64,000 bases of DNA from Arbacia lixula (lineage: Eukaryota; Echinodermata; Echinoidea; Arbacioida; Arbaciidae). Shown here in pieces: positions 47,291 to 58,015 of the stretch (positions within the stretch are counted from its first letter, which is position 1; each line of letters starts with the position of its first letter). The notes below the pieces were generated by a model. The model saw nothing but the letters and a program-made list of their open reading frames with translations. It made no database searches and was not told the DNA's origin. The stretch lies in assembly GCA_963669155.1 (NCBI GenBank), contig OZ022579.1, positions 23,635,270 to 23,699,269 on the forward strand, read 5' to 3'. The position numbers and the translations under genes are program-made.

Positions 47291-48041
47291 ATTGCCGAAT
47301 CGTGGGGATATCTTTGGAATGTGATATGCCGTTGGTATCTTATTCATTGGGTATCAATATACCTATAGGCGTACTTCGTAACGCTGTGAATAATTGCAGA
47401 AAACATGTATTTTGCTCCGCGTTAATCGTAAACCTACAGAACACGTTCACACAATTGGATATGCATTACATGATTATATACTCGATTTCACATTAAGTAT
47501 TCCATTGCCCTATTAACTACTTCTCTGCCAGACTCTATATTTCCCCATGGGAATGGTGTGTATTACACGTACACAAAATAAAAAATAATGTCTCAATAGC
47601 GCATAAATAGTTAATGTAAGGCCTTTTTGTTTACAACGTGGTGGGCACACGCATGTATGAAACGCAAGTAGAAACTAAGAGTGTAATTAACGCGCATTTA
47701 TCTCCATATAGATATTGGACTATATTTACACAGTTGAAATGAAAGGGGATAGCCATTACATACTTAATTAAATTCAAATTAAATTCATATGCGTGTTTTC
47801 CAACCCATTTTTCGAAAAACTCATGATGAAATACAAGAAGTCAAGGGCTTACCCGTAAAACAAGGTTTTTGACATGTTTGATATCAGGCACGTTTCAGAG
47901 TGTACTCATGGTGATCTAGTGCAGAGTTAGACCGTGTCGGCAAAGCATCCGACAATGGGAAGTGCCGCTCAGAACATAATGTATCGCCTAAACGTCCATA
48001 TCAGATTGTGTTTACAACTACAGGGTCGCTTTTATAGCTAC
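47291..48041. other. No recognisable feature
   Basis: AT-rich unique-looking sequence. Confidence 0.4.
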
Positions 48042-48117
48042 AAAGCACGATCCCGCGAGACCTGATCTACCAACCAATCAAAGCACGATCCCGCGAGATC
48101 TGATCTCCGAACCAATC
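48042..48117 (+). repeat. Two 38-bp tandem units with CCAAT boxes
   Basis: AAAGCACGATCCCGCGAGAC with CTGATCTACCAACCAATCA, then the same unit with three changes. Each unit ends in ACCAATCA, a CCAAT-box-like octamer, so two boxes lie 38 bases apart. No downstream gene is identified. Confidence 0.7.
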
Positions 48118-48907
48118 AAAACATCGCGTGTCTTTTTTTGTCACCCATCACGCGTCGTAGCGCCGACATTCAACACATGATTTGGTTGCCATTGTATGTT
48201 CTCTTGTCGACTCTCCCATGGAATATAGCGCTTCCATTTGATACTGCGCTTCATCAGTGGTCTCCGGTAAAATACGAGGAATTTGTGAGAATTGATAACT
48301 TTGTTTTCGTCACATTTTAATGATAGATCTATGGTGGATACCATTTGAATACGTTTAATATCAAAAACGTGCTACAATATGGTGTGTAGAACGCGATATT
48401 TACACTACGTCTGTCTTATTGATGAAGGAATAAATATCACGTTCTTGATGACGATTTGTTTGATAACACTTAACTCTCACGATACCAAGCCAGGAAAGCC
48501 CATTAAGTTTTACACATTTAATGCACGTATGGTAATGAAAGGGTTTGCTCCCTGTTCGCCATGTTCGCGAGCAAGCACGTGGTGATCAATTCAACCGAAG
48601 CATTTAATGCGTTGGTCAATAAAACGGAAAATGACCGACTTGGTCAAAGACATATCCCCAGATCCTGTTGAATGCCCCGCTCCTTTTTATGCATTGTGCG
48701 CAGAAGTTATTCAACATGGGGACGATGTTCGTAATTCCCTAATCTCCCATTGCCTTAATTGGAGTTTAGCTGATGAATGCCATCATTTTGTAACGATTAC
48801 GCGCAATTAGTATTGCTCTTTATATCCCTCATTAACATATTCCAGTTTGTTGATTGTTTGAAAGGGTGTCACATGACCACAAATAGATGAACTACTTCGA
48901 GGGAGAG
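48118..48907. other. No recognisable gene
   Basis: Short frames (60-68 codons) occur on both strands without family motifs. Confidence 0.4.
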
Positions 48908-49005
48908 AGCTCAGAGGGAAGAAAAGTACTATTCCGTGACGTCAGAGGGAAAAAAGTACTCTTTCGTGACGTCATGTTAAATATAGTCTTTTTTCCCTCT
49001 GAGCT
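48908..49005. repeat. 98-bp foldback with duplicated CRE motif
   Basis: AGCTCAGAGGGAAGAAAAG at the left is mirrored by TTTTTTCCCTCTGAGCT at the right. Inside, a 30-bp unit (CGTGACGTCA preceded by an AAAAGTACT segment) occurs twice, placing TGACGTCA at 48937-48944 and 48967-48974. Confidence 0.75.
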
Positions 49006-49328
49006 ATCGATATCTGGGGTGTTGGTGATCGATACAATTTTCATCGATTCATCACAGGTAAATCCGCGACACGCACAATCTACGCGATACATTTCTTTTC
49101 AGCTACTTTTTTGCGTTTTAGCGTAAAATCATTGGGCGCGCTGCCGAAACTCCCGCGGTGTTGCTGCCGAGGTGCAACTTGAATTTCCGTTGGTTTGCTC
49201 AAGCCGCAGGAAATAACGAAACATCTGCGCTCGGAGCTCAGAGCATGAGCTTGGGCACTATTACAAGGTCCATGGTAAGGATTAAATTAATGAACAAAGA
49301 ATATATTAATTAAGGATATACAAAATAA
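49006..49328. other. No recognisable feature
   Basis: Unique-looking sequence with a GC-rich part at 49130-49260. Confidence 0.4.
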
Positions 49329-49507
49329 ATATTTCATGATCTTTATTTGGGATCTTTGTGGAATCTATTGGTCCCCTTTGGTGAAGTGGAGGGCGTGCGG
49401 TACCATTTTCCCTCGACCTGCGGTCTCGGGAAAATAGCACCGCACGCCCTCCACTTAGCCTCGGTGCAAATAGATTCCACAACATCCCTCATGATCATGA
49501 AATATTT
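49329..49507. mobile_element. Palindromic foldback element (about 179 bp)
   Basis: The left arm includes ATTTCATGATC, TTGTGGAATCTATTGG and AAGTGGAGGGCGTGCGGT. The right arm mirrors these as ACCGCACGCCCTCCACTTA, AATAGATTCCACAACA and GATCATGAAATAT. The centre GGGAAAATAGCACC mirrors GGTACCATTTTCCC, with a loop of about 17 bases. Almost the whole element could fold into one hairpin. Confidence 0.85.
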
Positions 49508-49532
49508 GTATACTCTCTCTCTCGCTCTCTCA

Positions 49533-50084
49533 TCAGTAGCTGAAGTGCGCGATAGGTGTGCGTACTTCAACGCCAAGAAGAAGGATTTTGCTAACGACGA
49601 TTCTGTTTATAATGTACGCCTCCAACCATTTCCTGTCCAACCATTTCCAATACAAAAAGGTAAATCGTTCCTCAGGGTGTACGAACATCCACCAGAAAGC
49701 TTCGGGTGTCTTCAACGTTCCATTTAAACTAGAACGGCCTAATCCCCTGGACAGAGTATTCTTTAACCAGTTAGACAACCACCATTTATCCGTGGTGGGT
49801 GAAGAGTATAAGAAACGCAACTCCCAGTGGTGTTTGCGACCAAACACGACCTTTAATAGAAACCGTGGCGTGGCTTTCGGGGAGCTCAACCGGGTGAAAT
49901 GAATATCGGACGCGAGAAATTCATGCTCGTAAACTGTTTTGGTTTGAGTCATGGCATGTCGGGGGTGAAATGACTGTAATCCAAAGGAAAGTATGAAACT
50001 GTTACCTTCAAACCCCTCTAGCTGATACAAAGCCTTGCAAATTCGTCTTGCAGGAGGCATGTCATATCCCGCTAGCATCCACAT
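49533..50084 (-). CDS. Unassigned open frame, 183 codons
   Basis: An open frame of ordinary composition on the minus strand; the first ATG is at codon 3 (50078). I do not recognise it and see no conserved motif beyond a tryptophan-rich part near residues 99-104 (DKWWLSNW). A plus-strand frame (49558-49902) overlaps the same bases, and a foldback element adjoins. A chance frame or transposon remnant is as likely as a gene. Confidence 0.12.
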   Translation of the reverse strand: MWMLAGYDMPPARRICKALYQLEGFEGNSFILSFGLQSFHPRHAMTQTKTVYEHEFLASDIHFTRLSSPKATPRFLLKVVFGRKHHWELRFLYSSPTTDKWWLSNWLKNTLSRGLGRSSLNGTLKTPEAFWWMFVHPEERFTFLYWKWLDRKWLEAYIINRIVVSKILLLGVEVRTPIAHFSY

Positions 50085-50086
50085 TA

Positions 50087-50307
50087 AAGGTAACGTTCAC
50101 ATGGAGATTATTTGACGCTACCGCTAACTATAATGCCACCTTTTCTAAAAACACTGCACACGTTTTCTCGCCTCTCGGTTACGTTACCTTGGTAGTAATT
50201 GATTGCTAGACGACGGATTTTCAGACTTTGCCGCTGTGAGTTAACCGTCGCGGTAAAGTGCAGGTCACGAGCGGCAACGGAAAATCTCTCCCGTGTGAAC
50301 GGACCTT
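50087..50307. mobile_element. MITE, family D (AAGGT-CGTTCACA ends)
   Basis: The left end AAGGTAACGTTCACATGGAG and right end CTCCCGTGTGAACGGACCTT form an inverted repeat of about 20 bases. The interior has GCGGT/ACCGC pairs and no open frame. A shorter element with the same terminal pattern lies at 57729-57811. Confidence 0.7.
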
Positions 50308-50685
50308 GCACCTTGTCGTATTGTTAGTGATGGATGTGGTGATTGCTTCCTGATACGATTCTCTCCGATTTCTTGGTGTTTTGTTCTTCTTTTTCTTCTT
50401 CTTCCGCGCGCTCCTCGTCCATCATATTTCCATTGTCCCAACTTATATTTTTCGTGATGTTTGCTGTCGGTCGCCTTGTTTGCCGCTTGGCTCCAGAGTC
50501 AAAAGTAAAGACACGTTGAGTCGAATACCGTGATAACGCACGTGACCCTGGGAGCTATTAGAGGAAACCTTCGAAGTATAGCGCTTCAAAATATCCCCCC
50601 AGATAATACACAGACATCCGATATCGATATCCCCGTCTCTCCTACGTGCAGATTATTAAGGCGGTGTGTCCCTTTTGCGCACACA
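50308..50685. other. No recognisable feature
   Basis: Unique-looking sequence with a TTCTTC-rich piece at 50385-50405. Confidence 0.4.
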
Positions 50686-50752
50686 AAGGCCAGCGCAGAT
50701 GACACGATCTGATCACCCGTACGATTCGATCGTCCGTACGATTCTGTGATAC
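50686..50752 (+). mobile_element. MITE, family A, short fragment
   Basis: AAAGGCCAGCGCAGATGACA, CGATCTGATCACCCGTACGA and a second CGATCGTCCGTACGATTCTG match the left terminus of family A. The right half is missing. Confidence 0.65.
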
Positions 50753-50873
50753 TACATTCACCTTTAACTGTTTAAATCTTTAAACCTTAACCTTTAACTG
50801 GTAAAAACATGATAAGACATGACACATGCGTTGTTGAGATATAGATGACACACAAGAAAATGGGGGGAATGGA

Positions 50874-50946
50874 ATAAAAATAAGAAGAAGAAGAAAAAGA
50901 AGAAGAAGAAGAAGAAGAAGAAGAAGAAGAAGAAGAAGAAGAAAGA
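50874..50946. repeat. GAA/AAG trinucleotide microsatellite
   Basis: Around 20 AAG units, purine-only on the plus strand, able to form triplex-type structures. Confidence 0.95.
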
Positions 50947-51460
50947 AGATTCTGACGCAATTAGAAGGTGATCTGTCGGTGTACGACAGACCACCTTATT
51001 AACATTTGATATACGTTTGGAAATTATTTGTAGAAACTATACCTTGGAGGTGGAATGTCCTCGTTGTAAAACAAGTGTAATTCCTTTATTGCCGCATCGA
51101 TTTAGCGGGTTCAAACTGGCAATTAGCCTAAGTTCTAAACTGGAGAATATTTTTCTTTCTGAATCACTGTTACGACCACGAGTAGGTCCGGACACAAAGA
51201 CTAGTCCTGCCTCAATAATTTGCGATATTGTTCCTGATACCGATTTGTTTTATTTCCTCAGGAAGAAAAAAAGCTTTGTGTCTCCAGGCGTTGATGTGGT
51301 TTCAGACGTACCACAAAGACAAAAAAACTATACAGTTTTGAGGCTAACAAAACCAACTCTGTGCCGTTTGATAATGCTCCAAAACTTTGTCTAGAAAATT
51401 CAATCGCACACCTTTCTTCCAAGAGGTAGTGGTCAAAGTGATAGAGCAACGCTCTTCTTA
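50947..51460. other. No recognisable gene
   Basis: A 125-codon frame (51017-51394; TTG start) includes a CPRCKT stretch but resembles no family I know. Confidence 0.35.
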
Positions 51461-51655
51461 AATGAAGAATTACGTCGAGAAATTGATTAATTCTTTAGAT
51501 TCTATAGCCTAATGGTACGGCCGAAATCGTGCACATCTCTTTCAAAAGCAATTATAGCAAAGTGGAGGAAACTCTTTTTTTCTCTCTCTCTAAAATGAAA
51601 TATTACGAGAAATCGATGATAATTTCTCTAGATTCCGTAGCATAATGTCACGGCC
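51461..51655 (+). repeat. Direct repeat pair, about 65 bp each
   Basis: 51461-51524 (AAATGAAGAATTACG, GAGAAATTGAT, TTTAGATTCTATAGCCTAAT, CACGGCC-like end) recurs with about 20% divergence at 51592-51655. The spacer holds a T/CT-rich run. Confidence 0.7.
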
Positions 51656-53270
51656 TACCTGCATAAGGCCCTGAACAATCAACAGTTAAGGATAGTCACT
51701 CTGACTGTACACAAACAAAAAATGTCCTTCCGCTGGCGATTTCCCTTGGCGGGAAATATGAGAAATTAAATAAAAGGAGCCCGTAAACTTACGAGGTATG
51801 ATTACTGAAATTTGACCGTAAGGTTTACACGTTTAGATTAATGGCATATAAAGTGCGCGTAGTCTTATTTTGTTCCCAATACAGAACTTTAGTAGACAAG
51901 ATATTGATCTATGAGATGTTGTTGTAGGCCTACCCGTCGCTGACTCTTTGAACTTTCCGTAGCGTTATCTCTTCTTTTATTTCAAGTTGAAATCATCAAG
52001 TGGCACTTTGACACCACCCCGATCCAAAAAGAATATTTTTTCTGATCGGATACTCTGCCCCAATCTAAATTTTCTAGTTACTTTGCCCATGTGAACGGAA
52101 AGTTTTAGCATTATCCTCAATAAAAAAATCTCGTAATTTACTAAGTACTTTTTCAAAACTACGGGTATTTTCCAAGGTCACAAGGGGATATTTTGTGTCT
52201 CACCGAACAATAGCGCTTAAAATTGCAAGAACTTAGCCGCTTCGGAGAGGTGTAAAACGCAAGAAATAATTATCGATGATTTTCAGGGTCTGACACTGAT
52301 CTCGTAAACTACGTGTTTTCCTGGACGGAGAGGTGTAAAAGTACCTAAGATTATATCACTTTGCTCCATTGTTACGAAAGGGTGAGTCTAAACATATTGA
52401 AGTGGGTCATATGAATATTGTACTCCCTTGGTTGATGAATAGCATGCAATTTGCGCGAGTGAGACACGCAAAGAAACGTGAAATTGAAGATGCCGGTTGA
52501 CTCACCATAAGGAGTAATAGTTGCAGTTGCCAATTGACAGATCGTCTCAATCCAAATACATCTGTCGGTCATACATCGAGTTACGGTCACAGTACCAGGT
52601 CGTTTCTTGCAGAAAATAACATCATTGGTCACTGCCAGGGCCATTTCATAACAAATCATTTATATATTCATTTGGGAATCCACACTGGAAACTATTCCGT
52701 ATTACGATATCGCAAAAGGATGATAGTACATGTATTTTCAATAATAATGGATTTAACAAGCATTTGGAAAAAAAATGCAAAATGAAAAAAAAAAGAAGGA
52801 AGAGGACGAGATCATGGATGGTCAAAAGGTATGACTGGAGTTAAGAATGTAATATTTATACCGTCCACTGACGACAGTGCAAACATTATTTCATTCCTGA
52901 TCCAGTTTTAATTCCTCCCCTACCCTGTTTTCAACTACATGTACAACGAAACTTAGGATGATTAACAGTGAAATAAATATCTCCAACATATTAAGTGTGA
53001 AAGTGGAAAGGAGGCTGTAAGCGGTCTCTGAAAATAATAAAAACGAACTTGAGCAGGTTAAGTTTCGACTGGAATTGATCTACATCAGAATTATTGTGTT
53101 GTTCACTTAATGTAGTTTCCAGAGTAGCATAAATATCATAGTTATACCAGTTTTGGACTTGAGATTCTTTCAGAAAGCCACCACCGCAAAATCATACAAA
53201 ATTACATGATTATAGTTGTAAATCAATTACTGCTCAAAAACAAAAATGGAGGAAGGAGAGCGTTCCCACC
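51656..53270. other. No recognisable gene
   Basis: AT-rich unique-looking sequence. CGGAGAGGTGTAAAA occurs twice, at about 52242 and 52327. No open frame over 95 codons. Confidence 0.4.
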
Positions 53271-53384
53271 AGCAGCCACATTGGAGGACAAAACAATAAA
53301 AACCTGTGCATCAGACCATAAAAACAATGACATTTCACGGTCTGATGCATAGGTTTTTATTTTTTGTCCTCCAATATGGCTGCT
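53271..53384. mobile_element. Compact foldback (46-47-bp arms, 21-base loop)
   Basis: AGCAGCCACATTGGAGGACA to CTGTGCATCAGACC (53271-53317) is mirrored at 53339-53384 with three or four differences. The open frame crossing it on the minus strand is not a gene. It may be a MITE or a precursor-like RNA hairpin. Confidence 0.85.
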
Positions 53385-54185
53385 CCTGTGAACAGGGGCT
53401 GTATATTCATGCATCACAAAATGTTCCTTAAATTCCTTCTGAGAGCCGACAAACCTATGACTATGTTTTGTGATGATAAGAATTGATCCGCCTGGCAATT
53501 AACCGTATTTTTGTTTTACTAATTCCATAAGTGGTGTTTGTATTAGGCATTGACGAACAAAATTAACATGCATAACACTAAGTGTTGTTTGTTTCCATAC
53601 CAATGTGCGTGCCTTTGTGACTAGCTTTATGGAAACAATCGGCAAAGGAAATACTGAGTTGTGAATATTCCATATTCGTTTGACCGTCTCCCTTGCACGC
53701 AATTTCAATTTTTGGTTCTTCAGCATAGTATTGCAAACGGTCTCATGGGTTGTAAACAAGACCTGGACACGTTCATGGGTCGAATTTCGTTTATGGAATC
53801 ATGAAATCTATAACAGCAGAACATGTTTTTTAACCTTTCATGCTAACTCCTTCAGCCGCAGGCTGGGATTCGGAATTTAATTTGCACACAATACACGTCT
53901 ACGATCATTATAAACTAGTACACCAGAGACAGTTTTTTCTGGTTCTAGCTAAACATGAACGGGACGAGGGTGCTTTGCGCGAATTCCCAAATCAAATTTA
54001 TTCCGGCGAAGAGAAACGTCGGGTTAACGACTTCTATCGAGCTACAAGTATTTTAGTTTATACTGCAGCTACGCGATTTTGCAGTGAATAGTTTGGGCGT
54101 AGCGAGTTACAAGCCGTTAATTTCAAAGCACTGAGCGAAGATATATTTTCATTTGATGCATCTCTACTAACCATGGTCACTTTCT

Positions 54186-54188
<3 letters not shown>
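53385..54188. other. No recognisable gene
   Basis: Frames of up to 86 codons on both strands (53499-53880) have no family motif. Confidence 0.4.

Positions 54189-54226
<38 letters not shown>
54189..54226. repeat. CAGA microsatellite
   Basis: About nine CAGA units. Confidence 0.95.
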
Positions 54227-54884
54227 GACGGACAGAGCCAGAAAGGGAAAATAAAATATATAGAGAGTGAAAGAAAAAAAACACACTACAGAATGAGGGA
54301 GAAGGGCCATAAAACAGGACATTAGAGAGAAAATGGGGAAACATGATATATTATTAATCTTCGCAATCACCGCCGCACGCAAAAATAATTGTACCCTCAC
54401 CATCACGACCATCATGGTCATGATGGTATTTGGAGTATCACAGCGGCTGTGACAGAGGTAATTCACATTCCCCTTCCCCCTTCCCCCTCTCCCCGGAGTG
54501 TATTTGTGTGTGTGGTTTTTCTACCGAACTTTATGTGTCTCCGTCCTCTGCATATGCAGCTAAGAATTGTACTTGTCATATGCATGGATGTTAGTTTGAC
54601 ATCCAGCCTGTAGGGCCTTTTCAATCCAAACTTCAATATTCAATCGACGGGTCTACTTGCTGCACTATACATGCTATAGGATAATCATTCCCAATCAGAT
54701 CTTCAGATCGTCCAATCACGGAGGAAGTGAGAAAAGAGCAAGATGAAAGATTGACTAGTCTTGTGTATACTAGACTCCATTTGAATTAAAAACGTACAAA
54801 AGTCTGGATACCAGACTACGAATGTGTTCGCTCGGATCGCATCGCAACTCATCGCATCGCGTCGCATCGCAGTTAATCTAGGGC
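54227..54884. other. Non-coding; small palindrome and GCATC repeat
   Basis: CCATCACGACCAT at 54400-54412 pairs with ATGGTCATGATGG at 54414-54426 (one mismatch, one-base loop). TCGCATCGC-type 5-mers repeat at 54834-54871. Confidence 0.55.
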
Positions 54885-55032
54885 AATGTTGCGCATAGGT
54901 CTTAAATTATTGTAACTTACCATTCGTGGTAAATACCATGGCAACAGGCGCAATAATGAGAGCTCATTGGCTGTTGACATGGTAGTTACCATTGATGTTA
55001 AGTTACAATAATTGAAAACCTATATGCAACAT
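54885..55032. mobile_element. Foldback element (148 bp)
   Basis: ATGTTGCGCATAGGTCTTAA with ATTATTGTAACTTACCAT at the left is mirrored by GTTAAGTTACAATAATTGAA with AACCTATATGCAACAT at the right. TACCATGGCAACAGGC mirrors CTGTTGACATGGTA nearer the centre. The arms cover most of the element. Confidence 0.85.
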
Positions 55033-55197
55033 GGTCCTAGGTGTTAAAGAAAACTTACAACTCGAATCAATTTGCAATGTGCACATGACATAGTCAAGGG
55101 ATGCCTAATTCTTCAACAGGTTTGGTAACATTTATCAATTATCATCCTTGTATTAGACATTAACTCAGATTTTCATTTTTAGGCAGATTTGGACCTG

Positions 55198-55555
55198 AAA
55201 GGGAATATACTGTACTGGGAAGACAAAAAGCCTTCAAAAAGGTGACCGTGAGCAGTCTTCTTGCCAATGGTCTTAAATGCCTTTTTGAAGGCTTTTTGTT
55301 CAGTTTAGAAACTTGCTGAAAGTTATTTGCACTCAAATAATCCTCATTTGGAGTAATCATCAAAATCCTCAATTTGTTCGGCCAGCACATTTTGAGGATT
55401 TGTGATTTAATCACTAATTACTCCAAATGTGGATCATTTGAGGCAAATAAGTTTCTAAAGTGGACAATACGTTAATTTAAGACCATTAGCAAGACGATTG
55501 CTCACGATCACTTTTTTGAAGGCTTTTTGTCTTCCCAGTACAGTATATGCCCTTT
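55198..55555. mobile_element. Near-complete palindromic foldback (358 bp)
   Basis: The left end AAAGGGAATATACTGTACTG is mirrored by CAGTACAGTATATGCCCTTT. Both arms contain GGGAAGACAAAAAGCCTTCA, TGGTCTTAA, GTTTAGAAACTT, CATTTGGAGTAAT and AATCCTCAA, leaving a loop of only about 20 bases (near 55372-55391). Arm similarity is roughly 85%. The left arm has an extra copy of the GCCTTTTTGAAGGCTTTTTG segment at 55279-55298. Confidence 0.9.
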
Positions 55556-56877
55556 AAGATTTCTGTGTATCAGATGATTGATTCCGAGCATAACAATAGC
55601 AATTGTATATCATACATGTTAATCCACAAGGTCTCTCCTGCCAGAAGTATCATGCATTAGAAAGGCCCTATGTAATAGCAGTTGCTGGTGGATTTACCAC
55701 TTGTGTAATAGGCCAACTATTGATATAACATATGATTTGCGTGTATTACTAGTGATAACTCGACATTGGCACTTTCAGAGTTAAACACGATGACCAAACC
55801 TGACTGTAAAGTAAAACACTTTACAAAGAGTGCAATTATTATTGTATACATTTTGTCCCCTCCGAAATCAACTCCATGATAATCTAGCTTTTCAAGAATT
55901 CGCCAGTATCAGTACTCACAAGAATGAAATATGATTCTGTTTATGATTTATAGACTCATCTATATACCACTTCTCTTTGAAATGTGACGGATTTTATTTA
56001 GCATACATTGTTTTAAGTACATGTATATATGTAAAAAAAAATATGGTATATCAAAGGTGTTGCGTTAATTCATATCCAGGTAAAACCGGATAAACATACA
56101 GGAAAGATGTTACTCCTTTTTTTATCCTGAAGGTATTATTCTGATCACCGTCGTATCTCTCAACGTCAAGTTCCAGTCTGTCGTATCTACAAACAATATT
56201 CATTTATTCCACTTTCAGCAAGAACAGCAAGTAATGTATCTCGTTTTCTTTTCATAACACAAAGCTGACAGGAGTATATTGAATTAATGAATCACACTAA
56301 AAGACAGAACAGATCAATATAAATATCTATGCGTGTGTACGCGGTAGCATGGTAGCATTCAAAACGAGAGATCGGAAACGGCTTTCTCGCGGAGTGATTA
56401 ATGACAACTATTCAATGATTCGACGGGCCCAGTCGCGGTTTATTTTTTTTCTCCGGGCAGACTCCTTTTAAGCCCGTTATTTATTGCACTTACGGAAAAG
56501 TGGGGTCTAAAGAGATGGGGACTGTTGCCTAGGTATCACAGTCGTCGTGAAGAAGCAAGAAACTCTTATATCTCATTGAGATCACATGAAATATATTGAC
56601 AATATCAACATATTTCTATACCTTTCCTCTCTCCGCGCCCATAACAGCATAGAGTAAATCTTGATTTTCATAGTGGAATCCCACAATGAACATCTGTTTT
56701 CCTATTTCTTATGCTTCTCCGTCTTCTCCTTATATGCTTTGATATGCTATGCATTCTACTTGTTTTTTTATCCTTGGTATTGTTATTTGATTACATGTAT
56801 TACCATTTTAATCATGATTATTATTCTATAATAGTTATAACTGTCTCAATACTTTTTCCTGCTACTCCTACCACTCC
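55556..56877. other. No recognisable gene
   Basis: AT-rich unique-looking sequence; a 95-codon leucine/tyrosine-rich frame at the end runs into the ACT array. Confidence 0.4.
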
Positions 56878-56907
56878 TACTCTACACTACTACCACTACT
56901 ACCACTA

Positions 56908-56989
<82 letters not shown>

Positions 56990-57016
56990 TACTACTAATG
57001 ATAATAATACTACTAT

Positions 57017-57049
<33 letters not shown>

Positions 57050-57076
57050 TACTACTAATGATAATAATACTACTAT

Positions 57077-57132
<56 letters not shown>

Positions 57133-57150
57133 ACAATGATAATAATATTG

Positions 57151-57210
<60 letters not shown>

Positions 57211-57241
57211 TTACTACTACTACTACTCCTGCTACTAATAG

Positions 57242-57300
<59 letters not shown>

Positions 57301-57307
57301 ATATTGG

Positions 57308-57342
<35 letters not shown>

Positions 57343-57353
57343 TTACTACTACC

Positions 57354-57418
<65 letters not shown>

Positions 57419-57425
57419 TAGTGGT
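56878..57425. repeat. ACT trinucleotide array (about 540 bp) with 60-bp higher-order repeat
   Basis: About 170 ACT/CTA units interrupted by AATGATAATAAT, TTCTACT, ATTACT and CTCCTGCTAAT variants. The block ending CTACTAATG at 57000 recurs identically ending at 57060, so whole 60-base segments have been copied. All-L, all-Y and all-V frames are repeat artefacts. Confidence 0.97.
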
Positions 57426-57728
57426 AGTAGTCTCTATTCATTTCCTTCTCCTTTCACTTTTTTTTCAACTACGAAGGACACTACCTTAAACTTCATACGT
57501 GTCACAACTTTCGGTATATACGCTTCGAATGGTAGCCTGCGTCTTCCGTGATAAGTTGAAGTGGAATATTTCTCAATCCACGCAGCATCACGATGACAGA
57601 CCATGCTAAAGTGGACAGTACAATGACCAGGCTGTCTGGGTGGATTTGTGTTAAAGACTGGTGCACTTTCTCGTCGGATCGTAGACCGTGTCTACATCAT
57701 CCGTGTCGAAGAAGGGTCTGATCTCTGT
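57426..57728. other. No recognisable feature
   Basis: Unique-looking sequence between the ACT array and a short MITE. Confidence 0.4.
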
Positions 57729-57811
57729 AGGTGCGTTCACATTTAATACTTCTAGAAGTGATAGCAACATTATCGGGCATTTCAACATGTTTCTCACTCG
57801 TGTGAAGGCAC
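57729..57811. mobile_element. Short MITE, family D-like ends (83 bp)
   Basis: AGGTGCGTTCACATTTA at the left and CTCGTGTGAAGGCACCT at the right are inverted. An inner ACTTCTAGAAGT palindrome lies at 57748-57759. Its ends resemble those at 50087-50307. Confidence 0.6.
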
Positions 57812-57830
57812 CTGACTACCTTGATGTTTA

Positions 57831-58015
57831 AAGGGATAGTCCACCTTGAAATTAATTTGGTTTTAATAAAAGCAGAAACATAAAAGAAACACATTAGTGA
57901 AGGTTTGATGAAAATCTGTCAAAGGATAGCAAAGTAACGATTGTTTAAAGTTTTGAGCTTGTGACGTCACGTGCGCGATGCTCTTGTGCATGACGTGTAT
58001 TATTATTTCATTTGA
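57831..58015 (+). mobile_element. Single-arm copy of family B
   Basis: It starts AAAGGGATAGTCCACCTTGA and follows the family order: TTGGTTTTAATAAAAGCAGA, GTGAAGGTTTGATGAAAATC, TCAAAGGATAGCAAAG, then TGACGTCACGTGCG with the CRE octamer at 57962-57969. The mirrored second arm found at 18499-19221 is absent. It lies 20 bases after the short MITE. Confidence 0.8.

Noticed and set aside
56882..57489. Long frames of almost pure valine, leucine or tyrosine
   Set aside because: Produced by the ACT array in its different frames.
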